Assembly: GCF_000257665.1 (NCBI RefSeq)
Contig: NZ_AJKR01000003.1
Coordinates: 310,001 to 374,000 of the forward strand
DNA length: 64,000 nucleotides
DNA from: Candidatus Aquiluna sp. IMCC13023
GTDB lineage: Bacteria > Actinomycetota > Actinomycetes > Actinomycetales > Microbacteriaceae
Direction: 5' to 3'
Shown one piece after another: positions 51,013-59,421 of the stretch. The notes beneath the pieces were generated by a model. It did not search any database, was not told the DNA's origin, and saw only the letters and a list, made by a program, of their open reading frames with translations. The first letter of the stretch is position 1. The number at the start of each line of letters is the position of its first letter. The position numbers and the translations under genes are program-made.

Positions 51013-51825
51013 CTAAAAGCCAGACCGCATCTGACGAACCTCAGTCATTAGCTTTTCTACCCTCTTTGAATCTGTGGCGTTCTCGAAGATGCCATCGCGC
51101 TTGAAATACGTGCCGACTATTGCGGCGTCTGCGATGGAAAGTAACTCCACTACTGTTTTGTCAGTAACTCCGGTGTTTACGAAAACAGCAGTATTTCCCG
51201 CGTTCTCCTTCACTTTGGCCAAGACGCTGGAGTCGGTTGCAGCCCCTGCGGTTAGCCCGGACACACAGAGCCCGTCTGGTTGGCAATTGAAAACAGTTGA
51301 CTTAGTAATCTCTTCCACTGATCTTGACCCGACATAGCTGGCTGCTTCCGGAACGACATTGTAAAGAAGTTTCACGTTCTCCCCCGAGACCGCATTGCGG
51401 TGCCGAGCAACCTGACCAACATTGGTGTCCCACAAACCGAAATCTGATGCGTACACACCGGTGAAGATCTCCCGAACAAATGCTGCGCCAGTTGCAACAG
51501 CTAGATCAATAGAAGCGGTCGCGTCCCACAAAACATTTACACCATATGGAGTATTAATTTCACTCCGTAGTTCGCCGATTATTCGTGCCATAACAATCGC
51601 TGTAATTGGCTCGGTTTTTGTCAAGTAGGGAAGACTAAATTCATTGGAAATGAGAACACCGTCAACTCCACCTTCTTGAAGTGCTGCTAAATCCGCCTTC
51701 GCTAGCTCAATTATTTTGTCTAAGCCACCCTTCTTGTCGTAACCAGTGTCGCCCGGCATCGCCTGTAGGTGGCACATGCCGATGACCGGCTTCTGAACCC
51801 TGAATGTATCAACTAACCATGACAT
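51013..51825 (-). CDS. BtpA/SgcQ family TIM-barrel protein
   Basis: Protein of 270 residues matching the BtpA/SgcQ family: VIGMCHLQAMPGDTGYD at the N-terminus, GVDGVLISNEFSLPY, VNVLWDATASIDLAVATGAAFVRE and a phosphate-site-like VFVNTGVTD. BtpA was named from a cyanobacterial photosystem I assembly factor, but relatives such as E. coli SgcQ sit in sugar operons, and the fold suggests a sugar-phosphate lyase or isomerase. ATG 51825 has AGAAGGAG ten bases upstream. Located between the dehydrogenase and the second FGGY kinase. Confidence 0.87.
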   Translation of the reverse strand: MSWLVDTFRVQKPVIGMCHLQAMPGDTGYDKKGGLDKIIELAKADLAALQEGGVDGVLISNEFSLPYLTKTEPITAIVMARIIGELRSEINTPYGVNVLWDATASIDLAVATGAAFVREIFTGVYASDFGLWDTNVGQVARHRNAVSGENVKLLYNVVPEAASYVGSRSVEEITKSTVFNCQPDGLCVSGLTAGAATDSSVLAKVKENAGNTAVFVNTGVTDKTVVELLSIADAAIVGTYFKRDGIFENATDSKRVEKLMTEVRQMRSGF

Positions 51826-51881
51826 ATTCTTGAATCTCCTTCTGTTTTGCATCTAATGGGCCACGCGAGTGGGTTGCGCCA

Positions 51882-52760
51882 CTAACCCTTTAGGTCTACA
51901 CCGGCTTTCTTGGACAAGACTTTGATTAGCGCCGAAGCATTTTCCTCACCCCAACCCTCACCTACTGCTTGTGTGATTATTTCTAGTGTGGCCTCCGTCG
52001 CGGGAACGGGGGACTGCATGCGATCAGCAAATGCTTTTACAAGTTTCGCGTCTTTAAGCATCAGCCTCAATGCAAAGCTTGGCGAGTAATCGCCTCTAAT
52101 TACAGATGCCCCTACACCATCAAAAATTGGTGACCTAAAGTCGGTCACGTGTAAGACATCCAACACGTCGCTTAGGTCAAGGTTTGCCTTCTTGGCCAAA
52201 GTTAGCGCCTCTCCAAGAGCTTCAAGCTGGGCGGCCACAATTAGGTTGCCAACGAGCTTCATCTGAGCTCCGCTTCCGGATGCTCCCATGTAGTGAGCAG
52301 TTTCACTTATTGGCCCCAAAACCTCCTGAGCCTTATCAAATACTTCTTTATCTCCTCCCGCTACTATCCATAATCCGCCAGCGTTCGCCTCGCCTTTAGA
52401 TCCAAAGACAGGAGCATCCAAAAATCTAATTCCCTTAGTGGTGAAGCCAAGGGATTCCTTAGCGCTGGTAAGAGGATCAATTGTTGAAAGATTAATCACT
52501 ATTGTTGGAGAGGACGCCTCAGACAAGACGCCGCCGTTAGACAGGACAACGTCCTCAACGGCCTTGTCGTCAGCCAAGCAGTACATCACGTAATCAAAGC
52601 CCTTAACCGCTTCGCTGATTGATGACGCTCTTTTGGCTCCGAGGCTCTCGACGTCAAAAGCACTTCTGTTCCATGCAGTGACTTCGTGCCCTTTCTCCAC
52701 GAGATTTTTGACCATTCCCTGACCCATAGTTCCAAGCCCTAGAAAACCGATAGTTGACAA
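51882..52760 (-). CDS. Beta-hydroxyacid dehydrogenase (3-hydroxyisobutyrate dehydrogenase family)
   Basis: NAD(P)-dependent dehydrogenase of 292 residues: Rossmann motif GFLGLGTMGQGM at 5-16, substrate loop DAPVFGSKGEANAG and catalytic Lys168 in GAQMKLVGN. Relatives reduce tartronate or succinic semialdehyde or oxidise threonate and 3-hydroxyisobutyrate. TTG 52760 follows AAAGGAGG by five bases. Within the sugar operon it probably acts on a C3-C4 hydroxy acid or aldehyde (inference). Confidence 0.88.
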   Translation of the reverse strand: MSTIGFLGLGTMGQGMVKNLVEKGHEVTAWNRSAFDVESLGAKRASSISEAVKGFDYVMYCLADDKAVEDVVLSNGGVLSEASSPTIVINLSTIDPLTSAKESLGFTTKGIRFLDAPVFGSKGEANAGGLWIVAGGDKEVFDKAQEVLGPISETAHYMGASGSGAQMKLVGNLIVAAQLEALGEALTLAKKANLDLSDVLDVLHVTDFRSPIFDGVGASVIRGDYSPSFALRLMLKDAKLVKAFADRMQSPVPATEATLEIITQAVGEGWGEENASALIKVLSKKAGVDLKG

Positions 52761-52797
52761 TTTATCCTCCTTTGATTTGGTTGCGAATACTTAGTAG

Positions 52798-53409
52798 CTA
52801 GTTAGCGGCTTTCCAGGATCTCAGTAGATACCAAAACGCGGTAGCGCCCGGATCCTGCAATCCAACACTTCGCTCCTGCAGCCAAGATGCTCTGCCTCGA
52901 CGAGACTGCAATGCCCTGGTGTCAACAACTGCTTTTTCTGCAGCAGCAATGCCCGCCTCTAAAGCAACCGCAGGGTCCGATTCGGCTGCCATCGCATTGG
53001 CGGCTGGAACGATAGCGTCAAGAATTGTCTTGTCTCCAACTTGGGAACGTCCACGTTTCGCAATTGATTCGCCTGCGGCCAGAGTAAAAGCGGCTGTGTC
53101 CGCAATAGTTATCTCACTCTTGCCCTCCCAGAGATTAGAGCCAGCCAGAAGAGCGCCGGCAACAAGTGCGGCCATTGTTGACGGGTTAGCATCAGCAAAG
53201 GACGTGGCACAGGCTTGAGCGATGTCAACCGGACTCGCATTCTCTGGAAGTGACGCTAGGGAAGAAGTAATTGCGTCGGCTCCAAGAGAAATAGTTACCC
53301 CCAGGTCCCCATCTCCCAGCGCAGCGTCTAAATCACGAAACTCGTCAGCGTAATTCTTTAGGTCGGCGAGTGTATTTCGAATAGCTTGATTCATCTCTAT
53401 ACCGTTCAT
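52798..53409 (-). CDS. dhaL: DhaL-type dihydroxyacetone kinase, ATP-binding subunit
   Basis: Nucleotide-binding subunit of 203 residues. The three Mg-binding aspartates Asp28, Asp33 and Asp35 (LDAALGDGD) and the lid motif GRASWLQERSVGLQDPGATA are intact. The usual GGASG loop is replaced by a PSTMAALVAG stretch, which is unusual. No PTS subunit DhaM is seen, so ATP is the probable phosphate donor with DhaL acting directly. Seven bases downstream of dhaK. Confidence 0.9.
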   Translation of the reverse strand: MNGIEMNQAIRNTLADLKNYADEFRDLDAALGDGDLGVTISLGADAITSSLASLPENASPVDIAQACATSFADANPSTMAALVAGALLAGSNLWEGKSEITIADTAAFTLAAGESIAKRGRSQVGDKTILDAIVPAANAMAAESDPAVALEAGIAAAEKAVVDTRALQSRRGRASWLQERSVGLQDPGATAFWYLLRSWKAAN

Positions 53410-53416
53410 TATTTAT

Positions 53417-54418
53417 CTAACCTTCTTTGAAAAATGGTGACTCAGCGGGCGCGTTCAGAAGCTCTAAGCGAGCGGCATTTAATTTCAAGAGAGAGAGAGA
53501 CGCCCCTGCCATTTCAAGGCTGGTGGCATATTCACCGACGTAAGATTTACCAATCGCAATTCCCTTACCGGCTAAGAGTTTGTTTACTTGGCGATACATG
53601 ACGTAAAGCTCTTCGAGTGGAGTGGACCCCATCCCATTTACTAGAACGGCAACACTATCTCCCGAGACAATAGACAGATCGGCAACGATTGGATCAAGCA
53701 GTCTGGCAACAATCTCATCCGCTGTTTCCAGTTCCCCTCTGTGGATTCCGGGCTCTCCGTGGATTCCAATTCCAACTTCCATTTCACCTTCCGGAAGCTC
53801 GAAACTGGCCTTACCCGTGGTTGGGAAGATCGTGGGAGAAAGACCTATGCCCATAGTTCCCGTGTTTTCGACAACGTCCTGAGCAGCAGCAGCTACCTCG
53901 TCAAGCGAATCTCCCCGCTGTGCAGCGGCACCCGCAGCCTTAAACGCGAAGAAGATACCGGCAACACCACGACGGTCCGCTGCTCTTTCTCTTGGCTGGC
54001 TGGCAACGTCATCACAACCGAGGACCGTTCTGGTTTCGATGTTTTCAACCTCAGCCATCTCGGCCGCAAGATCAAAATTAAGTACATCCCCTCCGTAGTT
54101 TCCGTAAAGGTAAAGCACACCCACTCCCCCAGAAACTGCCCTCGTTGCCTCCAAACACTGCTTTGACGAAGGAGACGAAAAGACGTTTCCAATTGCAACT
54201 CCGGAGGCTAGGCCTTTCCCAACGTAACCCTTGAATAAAGGTAGGTGACCTGAGCCACCTCCAGTGACAATTCCAACCTTGCCTTGCTCTGGCGAATCCG
54301 CCCGGACAAGCACCCGTTTGTCGGCCGAAGCCAAGCGGACCATACCCGGATGAGCAAGAATCAATCCCTCAATCATTTCATCGACGAAGTTATCGGGGTT
54401 GTTTATTATTTTCCTCAT
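53417..54418 (-). CDS. dhaK: DhaK-type dihydroxyacetone kinase, substrate-binding subunit
   Basis: Subunit of 333 residues that binds the ketose covalently. His58 (GGGSGH), Asp111 (NYGGDVLNF) and the hemiaminal-forming His220 (GIHGEPGI) are conserved. The pocket rim differs from E. coli DhaK: GHLPLFKGYVGKG replaces GHEPMHCGYIGQG. With an RbsC-type importer beside it, the substrate may be a larger ketose such as erythrulose rather than dihydroxyacetone; this is inference from the variant pocket and the context. ATG 54418 lies two bases after the permease stop. Confidence 0.9.
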   Translation of the reverse strand: MRKIINNPDNFVDEMIEGLILAHPGMVRLASADKRVLVRADSPEQGKVGIVTGGGSGHLPLFKGYVGKGLASGVAIGNVFSSPSSKQCLEATRAVSGGVGVLYLYGNYGGDVLNFDLAAEMAEVENIETRTVLGCDDVASQPRERAADRRGVAGIFFAFKAAGAAAQRGDSLDEVAAAAQDVVENTGTMGIGLSPTIFPTTGKASFELPEGEMEVGIGIHGEPGIHRGELETADEIVARLLDPIVADLSIVSGDSVAVLVNGMGSTPLEELYVMYRQVNKLLAGKGIAIGKSYVGEYATSLEMAGASLSLLKLNAARLELLNAPAESPFFKEG

Positions 54419-54420
54419 GT

Positions 54421-55512
54421 TTATTTCCTTGCTTTCTTTTTGAACCAGTTGGCTTTGTTTAGGCCCTTATTCAGTTTTCGCTTCGTCGAGGCCTGATCCA
54501 AGATCATGACCAGGATCAGAATGGCCCCCTGCGCTATTGAATATTCGTAGGCCGATAAGCGGATTGCATTAAATCCACTCGCAACCGTTTGCAGAGTCAG
54601 GGTTGCAAGAACGACCCCGGTCACGGTTGCAAAACCACCTGCAGGGTTTGTGCCACCCAGAACTGCTATGACGATTACCAACAATACGTAGGAGCTTCCG
54701 TAGTCTGCACTCGAGGTTGGGTTTCTAGCGAGGAACAAAACACCCGCACAGCCTCCAAGTAAACCAGTCAGCATGTAAGTGCTCATTAGTACTTGTCTCG
54801 AGTTAATCCCCGAGTACCTGGCGGCTACGGGGTTGGTACCCAAAAGCTGCGTTTTTCTTCCCAGAGAGGTTTTGTTTAGAAAAATGGCTACAAGTCCTGC
54901 GATTACAAGTAGTGCTATGAAAGTCGTTGGCATTCCAAGAACACCAGCCTTGCCCACTGCGGCTAATTCTTCGGGAGCTCCATACAGGGTTTTTCCTCCG
55001 GTCCAGACAATGGCCAAACCATTGAAAATTTGCATGGAGCCAAGCGTTGCCAGAATGGGTGCTATTCCAACGTAGCTAATCAAGAAACCGTTAAATAAAC
55101 CTCCGGCAAGGCCGACAACTAATCCAAGTAAAACTATGAATGGCATCATTTGAGCAGCCCTCGCAGGATCGCTAGCCATTAGCGACGAATAGAGGGTGGT
55201 TATTGTTATTGCAGAGAGATTAGCCACTGCAACGGTGGACAGATCTATGCCCCCCGTAAGCATGGCTACCATCATTGCTACCGCAATTACTCCAATTTCC
55301 GGAGATGCAATCATAATGTTCTGGAGGTTTACCGGATTGAGGAAGATATCTGGCTGCAGATAAGTAAAAAGGGCAAATGACCCAATCAAAATTAGAAGCA
55401 TCCTGCTAGTTCCCCGGTCGCCTCTAGCTCTCACAATAAAATCTCGAGTTATCGTGTCCAAGCGATTGTTTGCCGATACAAGAGAAGGCCTTGTGCTGCT
55501 TTTGCTATTCAA
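54421..55512 (-). CDS. Sugar ABC transporter permease, RbsC/LsrD type
   Basis: Permease of 363 residues with about nine to ten segments and the BPD_transp_2 pattern: MLTGGIDLSTVAVANLSA, GLFNGFLISYVGIAPILATLGSM and VLGGTNPAGGFATVTG. TTG 55512 lies four bases after the stop of the other permease gene. Basic C-terminal tail. Two distinct permeases, as in Lsr-type importers, imply a heterodimer. Confidence 0.92.
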   Translation of the reverse strand: MNSKSSTRPSLVSANNRLDTITRDFIVRARGDRGTSRMLLILIGSFALFTYLQPDIFLNPVNLQNIMIASPEIGVIAVAMMVAMLTGGIDLSTVAVANLSAITITTLYSSLMASDPARAAQMMPFIVLLGLVVGLAGGLFNGFLISYVGIAPILATLGSMQIFNGLAIVWTGGKTLYGAPEELAAVGKAGVLGMPTTFIALLVIAGLVAIFLNKTSLGRKTQLLGTNPVAARYSGINSRQVLMSTYMLTGLLGGCAGVLFLARNPTSSADYGSSYVLLVIVIAVLGGTNPAGGFATVTGVVLATLTLQTVASGFNAIRLSAYEYSIAQGAILILVMILDQASTKRKLNKGLNKANWFKKKARK

Positions 55513-55515
55513 TTT

Positions 55516-56562
55516 TTATGCCCCCAACTGTGCTGTTACGAAGGATCTCTTGGTTTTTCTCTTTGCAGAAAGAGCTTGAATACCGACACCAACAATCAGT
55601 AAAACCCCCACAGCTGCTCGCTGCCAAGCTGTTGGAACTCCGGCCAAGAGAAGGCTGTTGTTGATTACTTGAATCAGTAAAACCCCCAGCACTGTGCCAA
55701 GCACAGAACCCCGTCCACCGAACACCGAAGCTCCACCCAGCACGACAGCCGCGATGACATCCAACTCGTTGCCAACGAGGTCCTGGGGATTAGCGTTTCT
55801 TCCAAGAGTCACATGAAAGACTCCGGCCACCGCGGCCAGCACACCAACCAAGATGTAAACCATCATTTGAATGCGAACCACGGGAAAGCCGGCCCTCCTA
55901 GCAGCCTCGTCATCGCCTCCTATCGCAAAGATGGCGCGTCCAAACATCGTTCGCTTCAGCATCCAGGCGACCAAAATCGTGAGAATGATTACCGGAACCA
56001 CCAACACGTGCAAGAACGCCCCGCGTTCTTGCTCGTTCACAATTGAAATGATGTTAGTTTTAGCTACCTCATCAAGGGACATTGGTGGGTTGGCTATGTA
56101 CTTAGAGCCCACATAAGCTATCAATACGCCCCGAAAAAGACCTTGTGTTCCCAGGGTCACAATTAGGGTAGGCAATCTGAAATTTGCTATGACGGCGCCA
56201 TTGACAAGACCTAGCAGGGCACCAAAACAAGCAGCCATTAGGGTGATGACGATTAATCCCGGATCAAAATTTCCATCTTGAGCAATTTTGACTGCGGTGT
56301 ACGCAGAGAAGATTGCAATTGCCGCGAAGGAAACGTCAATTCCGCCGGAGATGATCACAATCAGAACACCGAGTGCGAATATAAGCGGAACAATAGATCC
56401 GCGCATTATTGAAAACATGGTTGTCAACGAAAAGAACACCGGATTGAGGATGCTAATTGCAACTACTATGACGACTAGGACAAGTGCAAGCACTCCCTCA
56501 TTATTAGAACCCCGCAGTCCGGCTAGCATTTCTAGAGGTCTCCGAGTCGCAAAAATACTCAT
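55516..56562 (-). CDS. Sugar ABC transporter permease, RbsC/LsrC type
   Basis: Permease of 348 residues, about nine segments, with IISGGIDVSFAAIAIFSAY, GAVIANFRLPTLIVTLGT and VVLGGASVFGGRGSVLGT. ATG 56562 overlaps the ATPase stop (ATGA). Works with the adjacent permease and the RbsA-like ATPase. Confidence 0.92.
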   Translation of the reverse strand: MSIFATRRPLEMLAGLRGSNNEGVLALVLVVIVVAISILNPVFFSLTTMFSIMRGSIVPLIFALGVLIVIISGGIDVSFAAIAIFSAYTAVKIAQDGNFDPGLIVITLMAACFGALLGLVNGAVIANFRLPTLIVTLGTQGLFRGVLIAYVGSKYIANPPMSLDEVAKTNIISIVNEQERGAFLHVLVVPVIILTILVAWMLKRTMFGRAIFAIGGDDEAARRAGFPVVRIQMMVYILVGVLAAVAGVFHVTLGRNANPQDLVGNELDVIAAVVLGGASVFGGRGSVLGTVLGVLLIQVINNSLLLAGVPTAWQRAAVGVLLIVGVGIQALSAKRKTKRSFVTAQLGA

Positions 56563-58064
56563 GCTGTCGTCATTTCTTGAATGTTGGTTGCTGTAATTTG
56601 TGATCCAGTCAGAGTGTCAACAATCTCGCCCTGGCGAACAACCAAGACGCGGTTGCAAACAGAAACCAACTCGAGGGAGTCATCGGAAATTACGATAACC
56701 CCCCTTCCTAGATTTGCCTCGTTCCGAAGAATTTCGAGTATTTGTTCTTTTGACCCTATGTCTACTCCCACAGTTGGACCGTTGAGAATCAAAACCTTGG
56801 GTTGGTTGGCCAGAAGTTTTCCTAGCACTACTCGTTGAGCGTTTCCCCCTGAAAGAGATCTCACCGGAGCCGAAACGCTTTTCGCCTTAATCTTCAACCG
56901 GTCAAACATTGACTGAGTGGTCTTGGAGATACCCTCTCCGTCCAATAGACCGAAAGCACTCCTGTGTTTGTCGAGTGATCCCGCGATGATGTTGTCCCCG
57001 ACAGATTTGTCCAGAAAAAGCCCCTGAGTTAGACGATCCTCAGGTAAGTACCCAATCCCCGCCTTGATGGCGTCGCGAATAGTACGAACTCGTATGGCCT
57101 GTCCGTCAATTTCAATTGTTCCGGATTCAGCTGGCCTCACCCCAAACAGAGCTTCTGCAATTTCAGTTCTTCCAGAACCGAGTAGCCCGGTAATTCCCAA
57201 AATTTCACCACTATGAAGAGTGAAGCTAACATCATTAAATGCGCCAGAGGAGCACAGGTGCGACACCTCCATTAACGGTTTTGCTGTCATGACCGGAGAA
57301 GTTATTTCCCTGGCCTCACTAACGTCGCGCCCGGTTATGTATTGAGTCAGGGATTTTCTGTCGAACTCGCTAGCTATACCTGAAATAATGTGCTTTCCGT
57401 TTCGTAGGATCGTTACATCTTGCGAAACTTGGAGTGACTCTTCGAGCTTGTGGCTTACAAAAACTAGCGCTACCCCTCTCTCCCTAAGCTTCCGCACCAC
57501 ATCGAAGAGATAGTCAACTTCGGTGTGAGTAAGGGCAGTAGTGGGTTCGTCCATCACAATAACTCTTGCATCATTTATCAAGGCCCTGCAAATGGCTGTT
57601 AATTGCTTATCTGCCACAGATAGAGCTTCAACTTTTGCACTAAGGTCCAGTGTCAATCCGAGCTCTTTGATAATCGTCGCGGCGGCGATTTTCGCCTTAC
57701 TCGCTGAAAATAGTTTTGCCCTAATCGCCACTTGAGAGGTGATCGTAATGTTTTCCGCAACAGACAGATTTGGGAATAGGGAGAAGTCTTGGTAAATAAC
57801 TTGGATGCCGGCCATTATCGATGAAAATGGGGATAGCTTTTCCTGAAGTTTTCCATCAATGTAAATGGACCCAGAATCTGGTTGCTCAACACCGCTGATT
57901 ATTTTAATCAGAGTAGATTTACCACACCCGTTTTCACCGGCTAGGCAGTGCACGTTTCCAGCCGTAAGTGCCATTGAGACCTCATCTAAGGCCTTCACCC
58001 CGCCGTAGGTCTTGACGATGTTCTTTACCTCTAGCACTGGTAAAGCTCTATATGCTTTGGCCAT
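56559..58064 (-). CDS. Sugar ABC transporter ATP-binding protein, RbsA-like (tandem domains)
   Basis: Two-domain ATPase of 501 residues. The first domain has Walker A GENGCGKS (43-50) and an intact VIVMDEPT, with a degenerate signature LSVADKQL. The second has GLLGSGRTE, signature LSGGNAQRV and a Walker B reading LILNGPTVGVD, where the usual Asp-Glu pair is Asn-Gly. The second site may therefore bind but not hydrolyse ATP. Preceded by a hairpin terminator that follows the binding-protein gene. Confidence 0.92.
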   Translation of the reverse strand: MAKAYRALPVLEVKNIVKTYGGVKALDEVSMALTAGNVHCLAGENGCGKSTLIKIISGVEQPDSGSIYIDGKLQEKLSPFSSIMAGIQVIYQDFSLFPNLSVAENITITSQVAIRAKLFSASKAKIAAATIIKELGLTLDLSAKVEALSVADKQLTAICRALINDARVIVMDEPTTALTHTEVDYLFDVVRKLRERGVALVFVSHKLEESLQVSQDVTILRNGKHIISGIASEFDRKSLTQYITGRDVSEAREITSPVMTAKPLMEVSHLCSSGAFNDVSFTLHSGEILGITGLLGSGRTEIAEALFGVRPAESGTIEIDGQAIRVRTIRDAIKAGIGYLPEDRLTQGLFLDKSVGDNIIAGSLDKHRSAFGLLDGEGISKTTQSMFDRLKIKAKSVSAPVRSLSGGNAQRVVLGKLLANQPKVLILNGPTVGVDIGSKEQILEILRNEANLGRGVIVISDDSLELVSVCNRVLVVRQGEIVDTLTGSQITATNIQEMTTA

Positions 58065-58095
58065 ATCTTTTCTTCGCCTAAATGGTGTGGTTCGG

Positions 58096-58135
58096 AAAAA
58101 ACAAGGTGCTCTAGGTCTAAGAACCTAGAGCACCT
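58096..58135 (-). terminator. Intra-operon terminator/attenuator after the binding-protein gene
   Basis: AGGTGCTCTAGGT pairs perfectly with ACCTAGAGCACCT around a 6-base loop, and on the minus strand is followed by TGTTTTTT. It lies 29 bases after the binding-protein stop and 31 bases before the ATPase start. Partial termination here would give more binding protein than the membrane and enzyme components. Confidence 0.85.
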
Positions 58136-58164
58136 CATCTTTCCTGTTTATTTCTATGACAGTT

Positions 58165-59205
58165 TTAGAACTTGTACTCCGAAGCATTGGTTTTGTCTAC
58201 GATGACCGCAGCCTCACCAACCCAGACGTTGTCAAATCCAGCTAGCTTCTGTAGAGAGTTGTAACCCTCGATACCTAGGTCGGTTCCCTCGGAAAGAGAT
58301 CCTCCATCAGCCAGAATCTGAGCAATCTTTAACTGAGCTTTCCCGGCAAGTGCTGGGTCCCAGAAGAAGATCTTGTCGATTGAGCCGTCATCCAGGTACT
58401 TAGATGCGACAGATGGAATAGAGGTTCCCATTACGCAAACGGAGTCCTGAAGTCCAGCCTCCTGAACCGCGCGACCGATACCGGCGACGTCAGTTCCAGC
58501 TGAACCCTGGAAACCCTTGATGTCTGGATACTTAGCTAGAAGCTCCTTGGCTCGCTCGTAAGCAACAGTCTCGTCTTCCTTGCTCTCTACTGGGTCTTCA
58601 ACACGAACTAGATTTGGGAAGTTTGCCTGCTGCTCTGCATAGGCACCTTCAACCCAAGTCATGTGCGTCTTTGCAGTTAGTCCACCGACGAAGGAGACAT
58701 ACTGGCCTTCGTTACCCATGCACTTTGCAAGGTTAATCATGATTTGCTCGCCGTACCATGTGTTGTCGAACGCTTCAATGTCTGCGTCGACATTGACCAT
58801 ACCGGCCGCTTCATGGGAAACAACGATGACTCCAGCTGCGCGGGCCTGCTTCAGAATGTCCTCTAGAGCCTCCGGCGAATTTGGAACGACTGCAATTGCG
58901 GTCGGATTCTGAGCGAGAAGGTTCTGGATAATCGAAAGCTGCTTTTCAGGGCTAGCGTCGTCTCCTCCTTCTTGACGAGCATCGATGCCGGTTTCGGCAG
59001 CGAACTCGACAACGCCTTCCTCCATGCGGTCAAACCAACCAATTCCGGTCAGCTTTACAACTACAACCATGGACTGTGCTGTTGTTGGTGCTGAGCCAGC
59101 GGAATCTTCGACTGCAACTGGATCTGCTGTGGTGGTACAACCGGCCATGACCAAGACTGATGCGCTCGCGACGGCTGCAGTAAGTAGATGCTTCTTCAAA
59201 TTCAT
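58165..59205 (-). CDS. Sugar ABC transporter substrate-binding lipoprotein (RbsB/LsrB-like)
   Basis: Periplasmic-binding-protein type I lipoprotein of 346 residues with lipobox VMAGC (Cys23). The mature part contains VVVKLTGIGWFDRMEEGVVEFAAETGID and SFVGGLTAKTHMTWVEGAY, resembling the rhamnose/autoinducer-2 branch of the family. Ligand unknown. ATG 59205 has GGGAG upstream. First gene of the operon and divergent from the DeoR regulator. Confidence 0.92.
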   Translation of the reverse strand: MNLKKHLLTAAVASASVLVMAGCTTTADPVAVEDSAGSAPTTAQSMVVVVKLTGIGWFDRMEEGVVEFAAETGIDARQEGGDDASPEKQLSIIQNLLAQNPTAIAVVPNSPEALEDILKQARAAGVIVVSHEAAGMVNVDADIEAFDNTWYGEQIMINLAKCMGNEGQYVSFVGGLTAKTHMTWVEGAYAEQQANFPNLVRVEDPVESKEDETVAYERAKELLAKYPDIKGFQGSAGTDVAGIGRAVQEAGLQDSVCVMGTSIPSVASKYLDDGSIDKIFFWDPALAGKAQLKIAQILADGGSLSEGTDLGIEGYNSLQKLAGFDNVWVGEAAVIVDKTNASEYKF

Positions 59206-59314
59206 TTACGAACTCCCTTATGTTTTTCCCTTGCGGTAGTGTTGATGCTCAGGACCCGCACGATTGCCTGACTCAAAAACTTTGGCAATGTGCTGCATGT
59301 TTGTCAAACCAAAA

Positions 59315-59341
59315 CGTGCATAATTCGTGCATTCCGTGCAT
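59315..59341. repeat. Three CGTGCAT direct repeats between the binding-protein gene and deoR
   Basis: CGTGCAT occurs at 59315-59321, 59326-59332 and 59335-59341, with 11- and 9-base periods, about one helical turn. It sits in the 216-base divergent region, about 110 bases from the binding-protein start and 80 from the regulator start. A related TGCATG lies at about 59294. Likely operator of the DeoR protein encoded next door. Confidence 0.5.
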
Positions 59342-59421
59342 ATTGTGAGCAAACCGTTACATAAATTCTGCTATCTTGTGGAATAACCGTAGTTTTGACA
59401 TCAATTTCAAGGAGAACGACT

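Noticed and set aside
44680-59205. Possible autoinducer-2 (lsr) operon: LsrB-like binding protein, two permeases, FGGY kinase and SorC regulator
   Set aside because: No LsrF-type thiolase or LsrG-type isomerase is present, there are two FGGY kinases plus DhaKL, and the FGGY phosphate loops are closer to pentulose kinases. The similarity is at the level of transporter and regulator families only.
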